Assembly (NCBI GenBank): GCA_031259945.1
Contig: JAIRKU010000014.1
Span: 37,144 to 101,143, forward strand
Reading direction: 5' to 3'
Length of the DNA: 64,000 nucleotides
DNA from: Mycoplasmataceae bacterium
GTDB taxonomy: Bacteria > Bacillota_I > Bacilli_A > Mycoplasmatales > Mycoplasmoidaceae
Shown: positions 18,254 to 31,168 of the stretch, piece after piece
Numbering within the stretch: the first letter of the stretch is position 1
Layout of the letters: each line of letters starts with the position of its first letter
The notes under the pieces: generated by a model
The model's input: the letters and a program-made list of their open reading frames with translations, nothing else
Databases searched by the model: none
Told to the model about the DNA's origin: nothing
Program-made: the position numbers and the translations under genes

Positions 18254-20243
18254 AAGAATTATTCGTTTAAAAAAGCAACTGGACCAGTGGGCACGCGAAT
18301 ATTACGATTTGGATAAGCCTACTATATCAGACGCTGAATACGATTTAGTTTTAAAAGAGTTAATAAAATTAGAAAATGAACATCCAGAATATGCGACTGA
18401 CGATTCCCCTAGTAAAAGAGTGGGGGGGCATGTAGCGACTCACTTTCCCAAAGTAAAACACGATTTGCCAATGCTCTCATTGTCCAATCAATTTAATGAA
18501 GAAGATTTACGTAAATTTGACAATGATATTAAAAAAATTACTCGAGAAATAGATATCAATTATAACGTTGAACCAAAAATTGATGGATTAAGTATTTCAT
18601 TAATTTACATTGATGGAGTCTTAAGACAAGCTCTTACTAGAGGGGATGGTGAATTTGGTGAAAACGTAACTAATAATGTTCGAACGATTAAATCTGTTCC
18701 ATTGAAAATTAACACGCAAATTCATAAATTAGAAGTCCGCGGAGAAATCTTTCTTTCTTTTAATGAATTCAGCAAAATTAATAGTAGTATAGAAGATGAT
18801 GAACAAAAATTTGCTAATCCACGCAATGCTGCCGCTGGTTCCTTAAGAAATTTGGATTCTTCAATTACAGCACAACGTAATTTAGACATGATTGCTTACT
18901 ATATTCCCGATGAATCCGTTTTAAAACAATTAAAAATTCATAAACAGTCAGAAGTTATTGCTGAATTAAAACGACTCGGTTTTAAAATTGCTAACGAAGT
19001 AAGATTGTGTCGCAACATTGAAGAAGTGATAAGTTATATTAAAACAATCAGTAGTAAAAGAGATTTATTGGAGTATCCAGTAGATGGAATAGTAATTAAA
19101 GAAGATGAGATTAAGTTATATGACATTCTAGGCAGAACTGCTAAATTTCCAAGATGAGCTACTGCATTTAAATTTCCGCCAGAAATAGCAGAGACAAAAT
19201 TACTTTCAATTATTCCAACAGTAGGAAGAACTGGTCGTATCACTTATGTTGCTAATTTACAACCTGTCCAATTAGGCGGGTCTATTATCTCTTCAGCAAC
19301 CTTACATAATTCTGATTACATTCATGACAACGATATACGCATAAATGATGTGGTGAATATCTTTAAAGCCGCAGAAATCATACCCAAAGTTATTGGGCCA
19401 GTATTATCCAAAAGATCAAATGGTGTCATTTCTTTTACACCAATACTTAATTGCCCTATTTGTGGTTCTCTTCTAGAAAAGCAAATAGGAGAAGTAGACC
19501 AATATTGTACTAACACTTCATGCCCAGCTAGAATTGTACAATCGCTGATTCATTTTACTAGCAAAAAAGCAATGAACATTGAAGACTTATCTGAAAAAAA
19601 TATACAAAAATTGTATGATGCAAAAATAATTAACAGTATTCAGGATATTTATCGCTTGGAAAACAAAAAAGCATTAATTTTAAATGGGAATTTTAAAATA
19701 AAAGAAAAGATGTTTAATAATTTTATTAATAACATTAATTTGTCCAAGAAAAATTCACTTGAAAAATTAATTTTTGCTATTGGTATTAGGCATATTGGTG
19801 AAACTACAGCTAAAGTTTTAGCGAAGACTTTTCGTAATATAGATAATTTAGCAACAACATCATTAGAACAATTAATTAAAATCAACGATATTGGTGAAGT
19901 GGTTGCAGTTAGTATTGTTGATTTTTTTCAAAACGCTGCTAATATTCAATTAATCAAAGATTTAAAAGAATTGGGCGTAAACATGGAGTATATTTCAAAT
20001 ACTGACGAATTAAAAATAGACACTAATAGCGAATATTATCGAAAGTCATTTGTAATTACAGGTAGTTTCGATATTCCTCGCTATGAAATCAAAAAGAAAA
20101 TAGAACAAAAATTTGACGCTAATGTTTCTGATACTATTTCTAGAGCTACCAATTATTTAATAGTTGGTGAAGCTGCTGGTAGCAAAATAGAAAAAGCAAA
20201 CAAGTTGGGCATTAAAATTATTAGAGAAAAAATTTGAGAATAA
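18237..20243 (+). CDS. ligA: NAD-dependent DNA ligase
   Basis: A 668-residue replicative ligase sealing nicks with NAD+. Domains run in order: Ia (YYDLDKPTISDAEYD), adenylation domain with active Lys114 in EPKIDG, OB fold (GRTGRITYVANL), zinc finger CPIC...CTNTSCPA, helix-hairpin-helix (AIGIRHIGETTAKVL) and C-terminal BRCT (SFVITGSF). The last codons are TGA (Trp), GAA, TAA, so the true end is 20243. The stop is directly adjacent to the stop of the convergent YhgE/Pip gene. Confidence 0.97.
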
Positions 20244-23123
20244 TTAATTATTGTCAAAATCTACAATATCTCTAATTAATTCTGGGCTCTTATTATTTTT
20301 AATAATTTTTTCAAACGGATATATTAGATTTACTTTATTTTTAACATTAGGCATTTCAACTCGAGGAATCGTTTTCCAATTAGTTTTTCATTTTTTATGT
20401 TTTGATAAATAGCAATATTTTCCATAACCTAATTGTTTTAAAACGATTGCCAAATGTTTAGAATTACATGTACCATAATATAATTCGCGCTCTCGGAATC
20501 TTGACATAAAGCAACCTAGACAATAGAACACAACTACATAAATTAACAAAATACCAATATTTTGCAAAATATACAATGAATTAGCTAGTACATGTGTATG
20601 TGTAGCAATCCCAAAAATAATCGCCCCTTGTCCGTGAATCATATAAGTGAAAGGTAATATATATGAAATGTAATGAAAGAATGGGAACTGCATAAATGAT
20701 GGGAAAGTTCCTCAGCCTGCCGCTAAATTTAAAACCATGAATATTACTACTACAAAAAAGGCTAATGAACGATCTCTAAAACAGAATCATATAGCTTGAA
20801 TGATACTGACAAAAATTAATCCACAAAACATCATAAATAACCATTGTAGTACAAATGCATCACCTAGTTTAAATCATCCTAAGCAACCAATTGCTAACGC
20901 TAAAATGGTAGACTGTAATAACGATGTTGATATCATTAATAAAGATTTGGACGTATATCATTTAGCCGCTCTAATACGTCTTACTCGTTTTTTCTTATCA
21001 TAAACCATAATTTGTGTTAAAGTTCCTACACAAAGACCAATGCAAACAAAATATTCGCCTAATCCCATTCCATACAGATCATATTCATGTCCAATAGTTG
21101 TATAGCTCACATAACTATTTACATTAAAAGGAGAAAAAATTTTTATTAATTTACTTTCAATCGCTTGTGCATTATTGAGTAAATTTTGGGATAAGCTATA
21201 TCCGTCTGGTGAATCGTTGGATACTATATCAGCTGTATTTATGGCATAGTCATAATTAGAATTAAATAACGGTGTTAAAGGTCCTAATATATCATCCATG
21301 ATCTCCCCCTTATGGTAAGATGTATCACTCGTTTGGAAATCTGAACTATTGACTGAATATAGGCTACGTAAATTAGCGTCTTGGAATGCATTAGAGTAAC
21401 TACTATTACCGGGATTTCCAGTGTGTGCCATTATGGCGATAATTCTGCCGAAGTTGATGCTACCACCAATTGGAATAGGTAGATCTGCAACGACTGGAAT
21501 ACTTGGGGCATTAATATCTGGAATCATATAACGCGAGTCTTGTAAAAGCATTGAACTCAAATATTGATCGTTATCAAATAATGTTTGCACATTACTAGCA
21601 TTAACGTCTATTGATAATATTTTGTCTCCCAAGCCAGAAAAAATTTTATCCAAATTCATGTTACCGTAAAAATTAATAACATCTGCAATAAGATTACTAA
21701 TTGCAGGTATTTCAGCAAATGTACTAGCGATATTACGAATGCGGTGCAAGAGTGATTTTTGTCCGTTTACATTTTCAGATGGGTTTCATCCACTATCATT
21801 TACTGTAATTCCTTCAATAGAAGGAATTACATATGAACTGTCTGTTCTTGTTGCCTTCAGCTGATCTTTAACACTATTTGGCACACTAGTTTCATTTAAA
21901 AGCGCTTGACGATATTCTTCATTAGGAAGCGTGTAATATTTATCATTATCTAAATCAACCGTACAAGATTCCGAAACGGTCTCTCTGCCTCCGTCACTAG
22001 CAGCATATGAATGATCGTTTCATGATAAATTAAGATTAGTTATCGATGTATTTGGCGTTCAACTATAACCACCATTTCATGCTTCTGAACCCGTGTCGTT
22101 AACGGGCGTAGAGATATTATTTGCTAAATTATTAATAATTGAATTAACTAACGACATACCAGCCATTGGCAATGATCCGCTAATTAAGGAGGTTAATGTT
22201 TGGATGGATTCGTCTATTAATTTAGATGCTAAATATGTTTTTTCATATGTAACATATAAATTGATAGGCATATTTTCAAGGTCAGATATTCAAATATCAG
22301 GATCTGTTCCAGCAATATTCGCATCTAATACATTCACTAAATCAGTAGTTAATCTTTCTGGAATAGTAATTTGTGCATAATCGCTTGTATTTTTAATATT
22401 TCACTGTTTTTTATTGATGTCTCATTGAGCTAAATCGTTTGCATTTTTATCTCAATTCGATAGACTGTCGGAATTATTAACATTGTGATACTTAATATTT
22501 GTGATGGGATACGCCAGCTCTCCAGTAATAGAAAAATTATTATTGGATGTAGAATAGCCAAAACCACCATCAACCATTTTACCATTTTGCCAGCTTTTCA
22601 TAACTTCATCCATTAATGAAAGCATACGAGCAGAACCATTAGCGTTATATTGTTCATTTATTTTAGTTGTATGATCATAATTTAAAATAGAACCACTAAT
22701 CGTTTTAATAAATGTTACTGCTGGACTAGAAGAAGGCAAAAAACTATTAAGATTATCTCAATTTGATTCGCTAGTTAATGCTGCTGTTGGTATTGTTGAT
22801 CAATCAGTAGCATCATTAATTGTAGCGTCAGTAGTATAAAACTTAGGAATGCCAATTGCTATTGGTTTATCAGCATTAATATTAGTAGTGTCCAAATCTT
22901 CTGTAATTAATTGCTCTTTGTCTAAACTGCAGAGAGCAATAGGGACACTGCCGACCTTCTCTAATGGATTTCAAAAAGCGGCGATACATGTAAAACCATA
23001 AACAAATGGAATAAATAAAACACCGATTGTTTTAATTATTCTCTTTTTGGATGAAAATCAACGATCCTTAATTTCTGTTAAGTAGGCTTTAAATACACCA
23101 ATAGGTGTGTCTTTATTTTTCAT
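20244..23123 (-). CDS. YhgE/Pip-type ABC-2-like membrane protein with very large extracytoplasmic region
   Basis: A 959-residue protein. Near the N-terminus one membrane segment (GVLFIPFVYGFTCIAAF) is followed by WNPLEKVGSVPIALCSLD, the hallmark start of YhgE/Pip proteins (phage infection protein, ABC-2-like superfamily). About 640 residues of Asn/Ser/Asp-rich extracytoplasmic sequence follow, then five or six membrane segments (FVCIGLCVGTLTQIMV through YVVVFYCLGCF) and a charged tail. Roughly ten Trp codons are TGA. Pip was named for phage adsorption; YhgE-type proteins are linked to export of surface or secreted material. The exact role here is unknown. Confidence 0.78.
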
Positions 23124-23155
23124 TTCGTTGATTATAATCTTAGAAATAGTAACTT

Positions 23156-24475
23156 ATGAAAATCTACGATTCACTTACTAATAAGCATTTTGAACTAGTT
23201 TCAAAGAATGTTTCTATTTACAATTGTGGTCCAACAGTATACAACGACATTCATATAGGTAATGCAAGACCGTTAATTACTTTTGATGTTTTGGTGCGTT
23301 TTCTTAAAACGACTAAATTTAGTGTTTTATATGTTCATAATATTACAGATATAGACGATAAGATTATCAATCAGGCTAAAACATTAAAAAAAAGTGAGTC
23401 AGAAATTGCTAATACATATTACTTACATTATTTAGATGTTAACAAGGCTTTAAATATTTTACCGATGCAAATGCCCAAAGTTTCTGAAAATATTCCTGGG
23501 ATTATTGAATACATTGAAAAATTAATTGCGAATAAAGCCGCTTATACTACTAACGATGGAGATGTATATTTTGATGTAAAAAGTATACCGATTTATGGAA
23601 TACTTTCACATCAAAATCTTGACCAACTATATGAAGGTGTTCGTAAAGAAACAGCAACTGATAAAAAATCACCACTTGATTTTGTCTTATGGAAAAAAAC
23701 TGAATCTGGTATGAATTGGAAATCTCCATGATCAGTTGGTAGGCCAGGTTGACACACAGAATGTGCATTATTTGTTAATAAATATGTTGGTGATCATGTT
23801 ACTATTCATGGTGGGGGGATAGATTTAAAATTCCCTCATCATGAGAACGAAAATGTTCAAAATTATGCATTGTTCAAAAGGAACATTGCCGATATTTGAA
23901 TGCACGTAGGACATATAAATGTAAATAATGAAAAAATGGCTAAATCATTAAATAATTTTATATTGGTGAAGAATTTATTGACTGAATATTCTGGGAATGA
24001 CATTCGTTGATTTATGTATCAATCTAAATATGAGAATCCTTTAGAATTTACCCATGATTTGTTTCAACAATCTACGAATGAACTACTTAAAATATTTCAA
24101 CAAATTAATTATGGTTATATTCAAATGTATTTACAAAAAGTAAAAATGATTAGAACAATTGCCACAATGGATAAAGAATTTTTAAATGCATTAAATAATG
24201 ATTTAGATTTGCCTAACGCCAAAGCTGTGTTATCACAACAAGTTAAAAAAATGGCTAGTATCATTCGTAGTAAAAAATTTGATAAGTTTCAAAAAATCAT
24301 GGGAACAATTAATGCTGAATTTAATGTTTTAGGAATTATTTATACAAATCCTTTGGATAATCCTGAAATAAAATCTTTAGTAGATGAATGACAAAAAGCG
24401 CTAAGTGAAAAAAATTATATTCTCTCTGATAAATATCGTCAGCAACTAATTGAAAAAAGGGTTTTAAATGCTTAG
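23156..24475 (+). CDS. cysS: Cysteinyl-tRNA synthetase
   Basis: A 439-residue class I synthetase. The HIGH motif is IHIGNARP, zinc ligands are Cys in YNCGPT, WHTECA and HHENE, and the KMSKS loop reads KMAKS, a conservative variant. TGA codes for the conserved Trp in the GRPGWH block. It overlaps rlmB by 8 bases (ATGCTTAG), as part of the common cysS-(mrnC)-rlmB cluster; mrnC is absent here. The start lies 32 bases from the divergent YhgE/Pip-like gene. Confidence 0.96.
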
Positions 24476-25184
24476 ACAATTATTTGGTAAAAAGGTTTTA
24501 TTAGATAATCTCGACAATCCCAATATTGTTAGTGTTAATTTATCTATACAGAATCAATATTTAATCACTGAATTAAAAAAACATAATATTGCTTACAAAA
24601 TTAGAAATGTTGCCTTCTTTGATCATTTCCCATCTAACCTTAATCACCAAGGAATTGTAATTAATATTAAAGATGAAGCTAAATTTAAAACTCTTGATAC
24701 ATTTATTGAATTTATTGATAATAAATCTATAGCTACGGTATTAATTATTGATAGCATTCAAGATCCGCAAAATTTTGGTTCTATTTTAAGAACATGCGAT
24801 GGAATGAATGTTAGTGCTGTTATATATAAAAAGAATAATCAAGTACAAATAAATGATTTTGTCTCTAAAGTTAGTATGGGGGCTATTCAATATCTTAATT
24901 TGATTAAGGTTCCTAATTTGATACAAGCTATTGAAAAATTAAAAAAAGCTGGGTTTTGGACTTATGCTTCATTATTAACAACAACTGCAGTCACATACAC
25001 TCAAATTAAATTTGCGTCAAAGTCTATCATTATTGTGGGTAGCGAAGAAAAGGGAATTTCTCCTTTGCTAGCTAAACAAGCAGACTTTCAAATTAAAATT
25101 CCAATGTATGGTAAAGTACAATCTTTAAATGTAGCAGTTGCAACAGGTATCATTTTGTCCGAAATTAATCGCCAAAACAATTAA
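24468..25184 (+). CDS. rlmB: 23S rRNA (guanosine2251-2'-O)-methyltransferase, SPOUT/TrmH family
   Basis: A 238-residue SPOUT methyltransferase. An N-terminal substrate-binding part (residues 1-75) precedes the three SPOUT motifs: DSIQDPQNFGSILRTC, IVGSEEKGISPLL and IPMYGKVQSLNVAVATGI, the SAM-binding knot. Start codon is the ATG within the end of cysS. It is convergent with tdcB, sharing a TTAA in which both stops lie. RlmB is the best call by neighbourhood; other TrmH-family targets cannot be excluded. Confidence 0.88.
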   Translation: MLRQLFGKKVLLDNLDNPNIVSVNLSIQNQYLITELKKHNIAYKIRNVAFFDHFPSNLNHQGIVINIKDEAKFKTLDTFIEFIDNKSIATVLIIDSIQDPQNFGSILRTCDGMNVSAVIYKKNNQVQINDFVSKVSMGAIQYLNLIKVPNLIQAIEKLKKAGFWTYASLLTTTAVTYTQIKFASKSIIIVGSEEKGISPLLAKQADFQIKIPMYGKVQSLNVAVATGIILSEINRQNN

Positions 25185-26407
25185 TTATCATGAAGTATCT
25201 TAAATTTAACTTTATAGTGGGCTAATTTCTCAAAATAAAGTTTAGCTTTCTTTGCGCTAGGAGCAAACAATGTTATAACAGACCAGCCCTGTTGTAATTT
25301 ATTATTTAATTTGAGTGCCTGGTCAGTGTTTAATATGTACAATCGCCCACTAATACTCTGTAGTTCCTTGATAAGATGCGTATAACTAGATGGCGTATAT
25401 CAATATTTGAAAACCATTTGACGTTTTTCACGTTTTAACGAATTCATTAAAGTAAAAACAAAACGGTCTATATCAATATTGCCACCAGAAATTATGAGAG
25501 CTACATTTTTACCTTCGATATTTATTTTTTTAGAAAGAATAGCCGCTAATCCGGTTGCGCCTGCGCCCTCTGCTACAATTTTATTTTTTTCAGCCAATCA
25601 TAAAATAGCATTTTCAATTTCTTCATTGCTAACAGTAACAATATCTTCCACATATTTTTTCATAATATCTACTGCCAATAATGAAGGCATTTTCACTTGA
25701 ATACCATCAGCAATAGAAGGGACATAAAGATTTTTAGTTTTAAGTTTATTACCTTTAAACAAATCTCGAGCAGCAGGGAAATTTTCTACTTGGACACCAT
25801 AGATTTTACATTGTGGTTTTACAGCTTTAACAGCAGTAGCAATACCGGCAATTAATCCTCCACCGCCAATCTGCACAATAAAGGTATCAATATCTGAATT
25901 TTGTTTCAAGATCTCTAATCCAATAGTGCCTTGCCCGGCGATAACATCTGGATGATCATATGGGGGAATTAATGTATAGCCTTCTTTTTTGGCTAATTCT
26001 TGTGACAATTTATTTGCATCATCAAACAATCCTGTTGGCCCAAATAAAACACTAGCTCCAAAATCAGTGGTAGATTTTATTTTTGCTAATGGGGCAGTGT
26101 TGGGCATGACGATTATAGATTTAACGCCTAAGTGTGTTGCTGAATAAGCAACGCCTTGTGCGTGGTTGCCAGCACTTGAGGCAATTACACCTACTTTAGC
26201 TTGGGCTGGGGTTATTTTTTTGATCCGATTTAAAGCGCCACGTATTTTAAATGATTTAACGATTTGTGTGTTTTCTAATTTTAAATAAACATTAGCTTTA
26301 AATTTTTTACTGGTAGAGTAGTCGTAAATTAAGTCGCTATTTTTAACAAGACCTTTAATATTTTCTTGTGCATTTTTAATATCTTTTAGCGTTACTATGG
26401 TTTTCAT
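25181..26407 (-). CDS. tdcB: Threonine dehydratase (threonine ammonia-lyase), PLP-dependent
   Basis: A 408-residue enzyme converting threonine to 2-oxobutyrate plus ammonia. PLP binds Lys54 in VKSFKIRGALN, and the phosphate loop is IGGGGLIAG; SSAGNHAQGVA is also present. After the catalytic domain (to about residue 330) comes a roughly 75-residue ACT-like regulatory domain. Single-ACT length fits catabolic or Bacillus-type threonine deaminase; ilvA is the alternative name. No branched-chain biosynthesis gene is present, so a catabolic role is more likely: 2-oxobutyrate could be cleaved by formate-lyase to propionyl-CoA. Last gene of the ktrB-gmk-rlmN operon, 39 bases behind rlmN. Confidence 0.88.
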
Positions 26408-26446
26408 ATTACCTATATTATCTTTATTAATGAATAAATAGCATTT

Positions 26447-27490
26447 TTATTTTATTGAATGTTTTGCTCGTAATTGGCCACAAGCAGCGTTGATCTTAAT
26501 ACCACGTTCTAAACGTTTTGTAACTGTAAGTCCATATGTTCTTAAAATTTCCATAAACGATGCATACTTGTCAGACGGTTTATATTTTTTTTCATTCACA
26601 TTATTGTAAACAATGATATTAATGTAGCATAGCATGCCTTTTAGTAGTTTGCCTAATCTATGAGCGCAATCTACAGAATCATTAATATCTTTCAACAAAA
26701 TATATTCAAAGCTGACACGGCGATTAGTTATTTTTATATATTGATTGACGGTATCAATTAACATTTTTATATTGTATTTTTTATTGATGGGCATTAATTG
26801 ATTACGCAACGTATCGTCGGGTGCATGTAACGATATGGCTAAATTAATTTGGGGGAATTGGTGAGCAAGATCAATGATTTTAGGAGGAATGCCGCATGTA
26901 GAAATGGTGATGTGGCGACTACCTAAAGCAATGCCGTGATGATCATTAAAAATATCGATAGCAATTTTTAAATTATCAAAATTATCAAAAGGCTCTCCAA
27001 TCCCCATAACAACCATATTGGTAATTTTGCCTTTGTTCTTGTCTCATAAATATTGCTGGACTTCAACAAATTGTAAAATCAATTCTTCTACTAATAAGTT
27101 ACGGACTTTTTTTACTAAACCGGAAGCACAAAATTTACACCCCAGATTACAGCCAACTTGTGTAGAAATGCAAATGCTATAACCATAATCAAATTTCATT
27201 AAAACAGTTTCAATTAATTCATCATCACTAAGTTGAAATAAAAATTTAATAGTTTCTTCTTTTTGATCAGCAATCTTTTGAACCAATTTTAATTTATTAA
27301 AATTAAAAACATTGGTTAATTTGTCCTTGGAAGATTTAGCAATGTTAGTCATTTCTAAAAACGAATAAACATTTTTTTGATAAATTCATTGATAAATTTG
27401 AATAGCATTATGTTTTTTCAAATTCAGCTCTATAACCTTTTGAGCCAATTTATCAAGCGTCAATGAAAAAATAGATATTTTATTAAGCAT
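26447..27490 (-). CDS. rlmN: Dual-specificity RNA methyltransferase RlmN (radical SAM)
   Basis: A 347-residue radical SAM enzyme making m2A2503 in 23S rRNA and m2A37 in tRNA. The [4Fe-4S] site is Cys114, Cys118, Cys121 (CNLGCKFC). Other family blocks are MGIGEPFDNFDN, SLHAPDD and the C-terminal INAACGQLR with the catalytic cysteine. TGA Trp codons lie around 27030 and in the N-terminal helical domain. It overlaps gmk by 8 bases. It is another Fe-S consumer in this window. Confidence 0.95.
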
Positions 27491-28073
27491 TTTTCTTAAT
27501 TTCAGTTAAAAATACGTTTTTTAATTTTGCTTTTGCTGTTTTTAAATTATCATTAACGATTTGATATTTATAATGCTTTGCTTTGCTAATTTCTCACTTT
27601 GCTTGTTTAATGCGAGCATTAATGATTTTTTTATCTTCAGTACCACGAGTACGCAAACGTTGAATTAATTCTTTAGTAGATGGAGGTAAAATAAATATAG
27701 AAACAAAGCGCTTGTCTTTTGCCTTCTTCATAATTTTTGTAACATTTAAACCGCCCTGTACTTCAATTTCTAATAATACATTGTGTCCAGCATTACGTAG
27801 TTTTTCTACATATTCTTTTGGAGTGCCATAATAATTATTGCAGTATGTGGCATATTCTAACATTTGTCTATTTTTGATTGCCCGTCTAAACTCATTATGT
27901 GAAACAAAAAAATAGTCACGTCCATTTAATTCATTAAATCTTTTAGGACGAGTAGTCATAGAAATACTATATTTTAAATTGAGACGTTTATTTTTCAACA
28001 AATCAGATCAAAGTGTATATTTACCTACACCACTAGGACCGCTTAAAACAACTAATAAACCTTTTTTAATCAT
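27483..28073 (-). CDS. gmk: Guanylate kinase
   Basis: A 196-residue kinase phosphorylating GMP to GDP. The P-loop is SGPSGVGKYTL, GMP-binding residues lie in TTRPKRFNELNGRDYFF, and IEVQGGLNV follows. The Thr-for-Ser/Thr pattern in the P-loop (GKYT) is slightly unusual, as most family members read GKGT or GKST. Length is typical. It sits 3 bases after ktrB and overlaps the start of rlmN. Confidence 0.96.
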
Positions 28074-28076
28074 AAA

Positions 28077-29744
28077 TTATCCAACTCGTATGCTTTCTTC
28101 AGGGTAAACCACTCTGTTGCCTTTAGGGTTTTTCTTAGTTCAAGATAATAATGTAGATGAAACACCAAGTTGACCAACGAACATCACTAAACAAAGGATT
28201 ATTTGCCCAAAGTGATTAATATAGGAAGTAATGCCCATGCTAAATCCAACTGTACCGAAGGCGCTTGTGGTTTCATAAATACATTGTAAAACTGTGTATT
28301 TATCATTTTGCGGATCATTGAAAAGAGTGTAAAAGACAATAATACCTGCAACGGCAACTAGAATTACCGCTGTTAAAGCTACAATAAATGATTCTCGAAT
28401 AGTTTGTTCAGGAATTTTTCTACGGAATATAACGACATCATTTCTACCTTTAATCTTAGCTAGAATTGTTAATAATATAACGGTTAATGTTGTTACACGG
28501 ATACCACCAGCCGTAGAAGAAGGTGAACCACCAATAAACATAGTTACTATATATAACCATTGAGATCCAGGCGCTAGAATAGATTGGTTAATAGTGCCAA
28601 CGCCCGCACTTCTAGTCGCCATTGAGTTAAAGAAGATGGCTCAACATTTATTTAACATTACATTTTTACCAAACTCGTGAGCATATTCATGATAATGGGC
28701 AATATCATAAATAGGCACCGTCGTTCCATAAGTAGAACCGAGGACCAAAGCATTCTCTGAACCTGTGTAACCGAATTCAAAACCAAATGCTGCTGCTGCT
28801 GTAATTACCCCCACGCTTAAATAACTAATGAGCGCCACTTTACTAAACAATGTTAATTTGTATGTTTGCCCCTTACGTTTACATTTTATTTTTTCTATCA
28901 CATCGTAAATTAATGGGAAACCAATGCCACCGATAATAATTTGGATCAGCGTCATAAATTGAAAAATAATATTTCAATCATTTCTTAATGCGGCAATTGA
29001 TATTCCACCTTTAAAATTATCAAACCCAGCATTATTAATGGCAGACACTGTAAAAAATAATCCCTCTCATAATGCATAAGCATAATTATGGTGGGCTTGA
29101 ATGTAATTAGAGCCATCTGTCATTAATGAGTTTATGGTAGAAACATCGCTACCATTGTATGTTACTGGTATTTGATTGTATATAGGCATTCAACATAATC
29201 AAAAAGAATAAAGAAACATAAAACAGATTTGACAAACTATGATGAATGAAACGCTAATTTTTAGTGATTTAAATGTGCCTGCAATCTTTTCATTACCACG
29301 TTCGGACTGCAGCATAATAATTTGATTCAAATTATTTGCACGATTATTTCGTTTAAAAAGATTTCATATTAAATAAATAATGGTCATCAATCCCAAACCA
29401 CCAAATTCCATTAATATAATCATTACAACTTGACCGAATGGAGTTAATGTTTCGCTAATCACGGCTGGTGTAAGACCAGTATTAGTAATTGCCGAGACGC
29501 CAATAAATAAAGCGTCTCAATAGGTATAAGCTCTAGTTGAACAATCATTATCTAATACCATTGAATAGCCGTTTTGTAAGGATATAGGCAAATATAACAA
29601 AATAGATCCTAGTAAAATAACAACGATATAAGCACGAAATAGTTTTTGAGGTATAGTTTTACCAATCAATATTCGTCATAATATTCTTCATGATTTAGGA
29701 CGAATACTTTTCCTACTACGATCGAAAGGCGATTTCTTTACCAT
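28077..29744 (-). CDS. ktrB: Potassium uptake membrane subunit KtrB/TrkH
   Basis: A 555-residue K+ channel-like transporter with four M1-P-M2 repeats. The four filter loops are recognisable: SAITNTGLTP, SAINNAGFDN, SMATRSAGVGT and TSAFGTVGFSMG. An intramembrane AGGIRV loop (GSPSSTAGGIR) precedes the fourth repeat, typical of the SKT family. TGA Trp is frequent. It heads a minus-strand operon with gmk, rlmN and tdcB and is divergent from its partner ktrA, so one intergenic region can control both. Confidence 0.93.
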
Positions 29745-29816
29745 ATGTATAGCATGTAATTATAGTATTGTTAAGTCTTATTATGTATAATTACAAATTA
29801 ATGTAGGGGCTAAATT
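29745..29816. promoter_or_regulatory. Divergent ktrB/ktrA promoter region
   Basis: These 72 bases separate the two halves of the potassium uptake system. On the plus strand TGTATAAT near 29785 is an extended -10 box for ktrA, and GTAGGGG lies 7 bases before its ATG. No operator can be identified. Confidence 0.5.
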
Positions 29817-30503
29817 ATGGCAAAAAATGACTATTGTGTAATAGGTTTAGGACGTTTTGGGACAGAAGTTGCTAGTCAATTAAATAAGATGGGTGGCAAT
29901 GTTATGGTTATCGATAAAAACCCAGATTTAATTCAGAAAGCAGCTAAAATTCACGAGTTAGCAATTGTATCTGATGCTGGTGATATTAATTCCTTAGTAG
30001 AGACAGGTATTGCAGGCGTTGGAACAGTAATTGTAGCTGTGAGCAATATTGAATCTAGCATCATGATTTGTGCTAACTTACGTGAATTAGGTGTGAAGGA
30101 TATTATTGCTAAAGCAGTCAATAATGTTCATAAGCGTGTTTTAAAAACAATGGGTGTACCACGTGTGGTAATTCCTGAAATTGAAATTGCAGATCGAATT
30201 GCTTTTCAAGCTTTATTCAATATTGGTGTAGATATTGTTAACATCGGTAGTGGTTTTAGTTGAGTTAAAGTAACTGTAAATAATAAAATTATTTTAAATA
30301 AAACATTATCAGAATTAAACATTCGTAATAAGTATGGCACTACCATAATGATGATTCAACGTCAAGGACATGTCATTTTCCCACCAACCAATGATACCAA
30401 ATTTGAATTAGGTGATGTTGTGACTTTTATGTGTCACGATACAAAAATTAATAATATTTTAAAATTCTTTGTACGTGATACCAAAACTTTTGATAAAAAG
30501 TAA
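29817..30503 (+). CDS. ktrA: Potassium uptake regulatory subunit KtrA/TrkA
   Basis: A 228-residue cytoplasmic RCK-type protein gating KtrB. The Rossmann fold begins CVIGLGRFGTEVASQL with the NAD/ATP-binding GxGxxG, acidic DKNPDL and SDAGD, followed by an RCK-C domain after about residue 140 (GFSWVKVTVNNK). Length matches KtrA. It is divergent from ktrB and its stop overlaps the rpe start by one base (TAATG). Confidence 0.95.
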
Positions 30504-31150
30504 TGAAATTAATTGAACCATCATTACTAGCTTTTAATTTAAACGAATTAGATGCACAATTACAAGAAATGAAGAATCTTGGTGTAACTTATATTCACTA
30601 TGATGTGATGGACGGTATATTTGTAGCAAACAAAGCCTTTGGGCCCGAACAATTATTATTAATACAAAAGTATGGCATGTCTAGTAATGTTCATATGATG
30701 GTAGAAGACCCAAATGAGTGAATTAATAATTTTATTAATTTTCCTATGAATGCTTGTACATTTCATCCTGAAGTTATGTCATTTGAAAAATGCCGTGAGG
30801 CTTTTCAAGTGTTAAGAGATAAAAACATCAAGTGTGGTATTGCTATTAAACCACACGTTGATGTTAATGAATATGTAGATTTATTAAAAGAATCTGATTA
30901 TGTTTGTATTATGAGCGTAGAACCCGGCAAAGGCGGCCAATCTTTTATGCCTCGTTCTATTGATAATATGAAAAAAGTAAAACGCATAAAAGATGAATTA
31001 AACCCACGATTGGTTATCCAATTAGATGGTGGTGTAAATTTTGAAGTCATGAAAGAGACTAAACAATACGTTGACCATTATGTCATAGGTTCTTTTTTGA
31101 TGGAACAAATAAATAAAAGGGCTGTATTTGATTTTTTAAAAAGTTTATAA
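30503..31150 (+). CDS. rpe: Ribulose-phosphate 3-epimerase
   Basis: A 215-residue TIM barrel of the pentose-phosphate pathway. Family motifs are EPSLLAFN, HYDVMDGIFV (metal-binding His and Asp), NVHMMVEDP, MSVEPGKGGQSF and QLDGGVN. TGA is Trp at EW in DPNEW. It is translationally coupled to ktrA by TAATG. Convergent with the amino-acid permease 18 bases away. Confidence 0.96.
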
Positions 31151-31168
31151 ATATTTGGGACTTCATGA

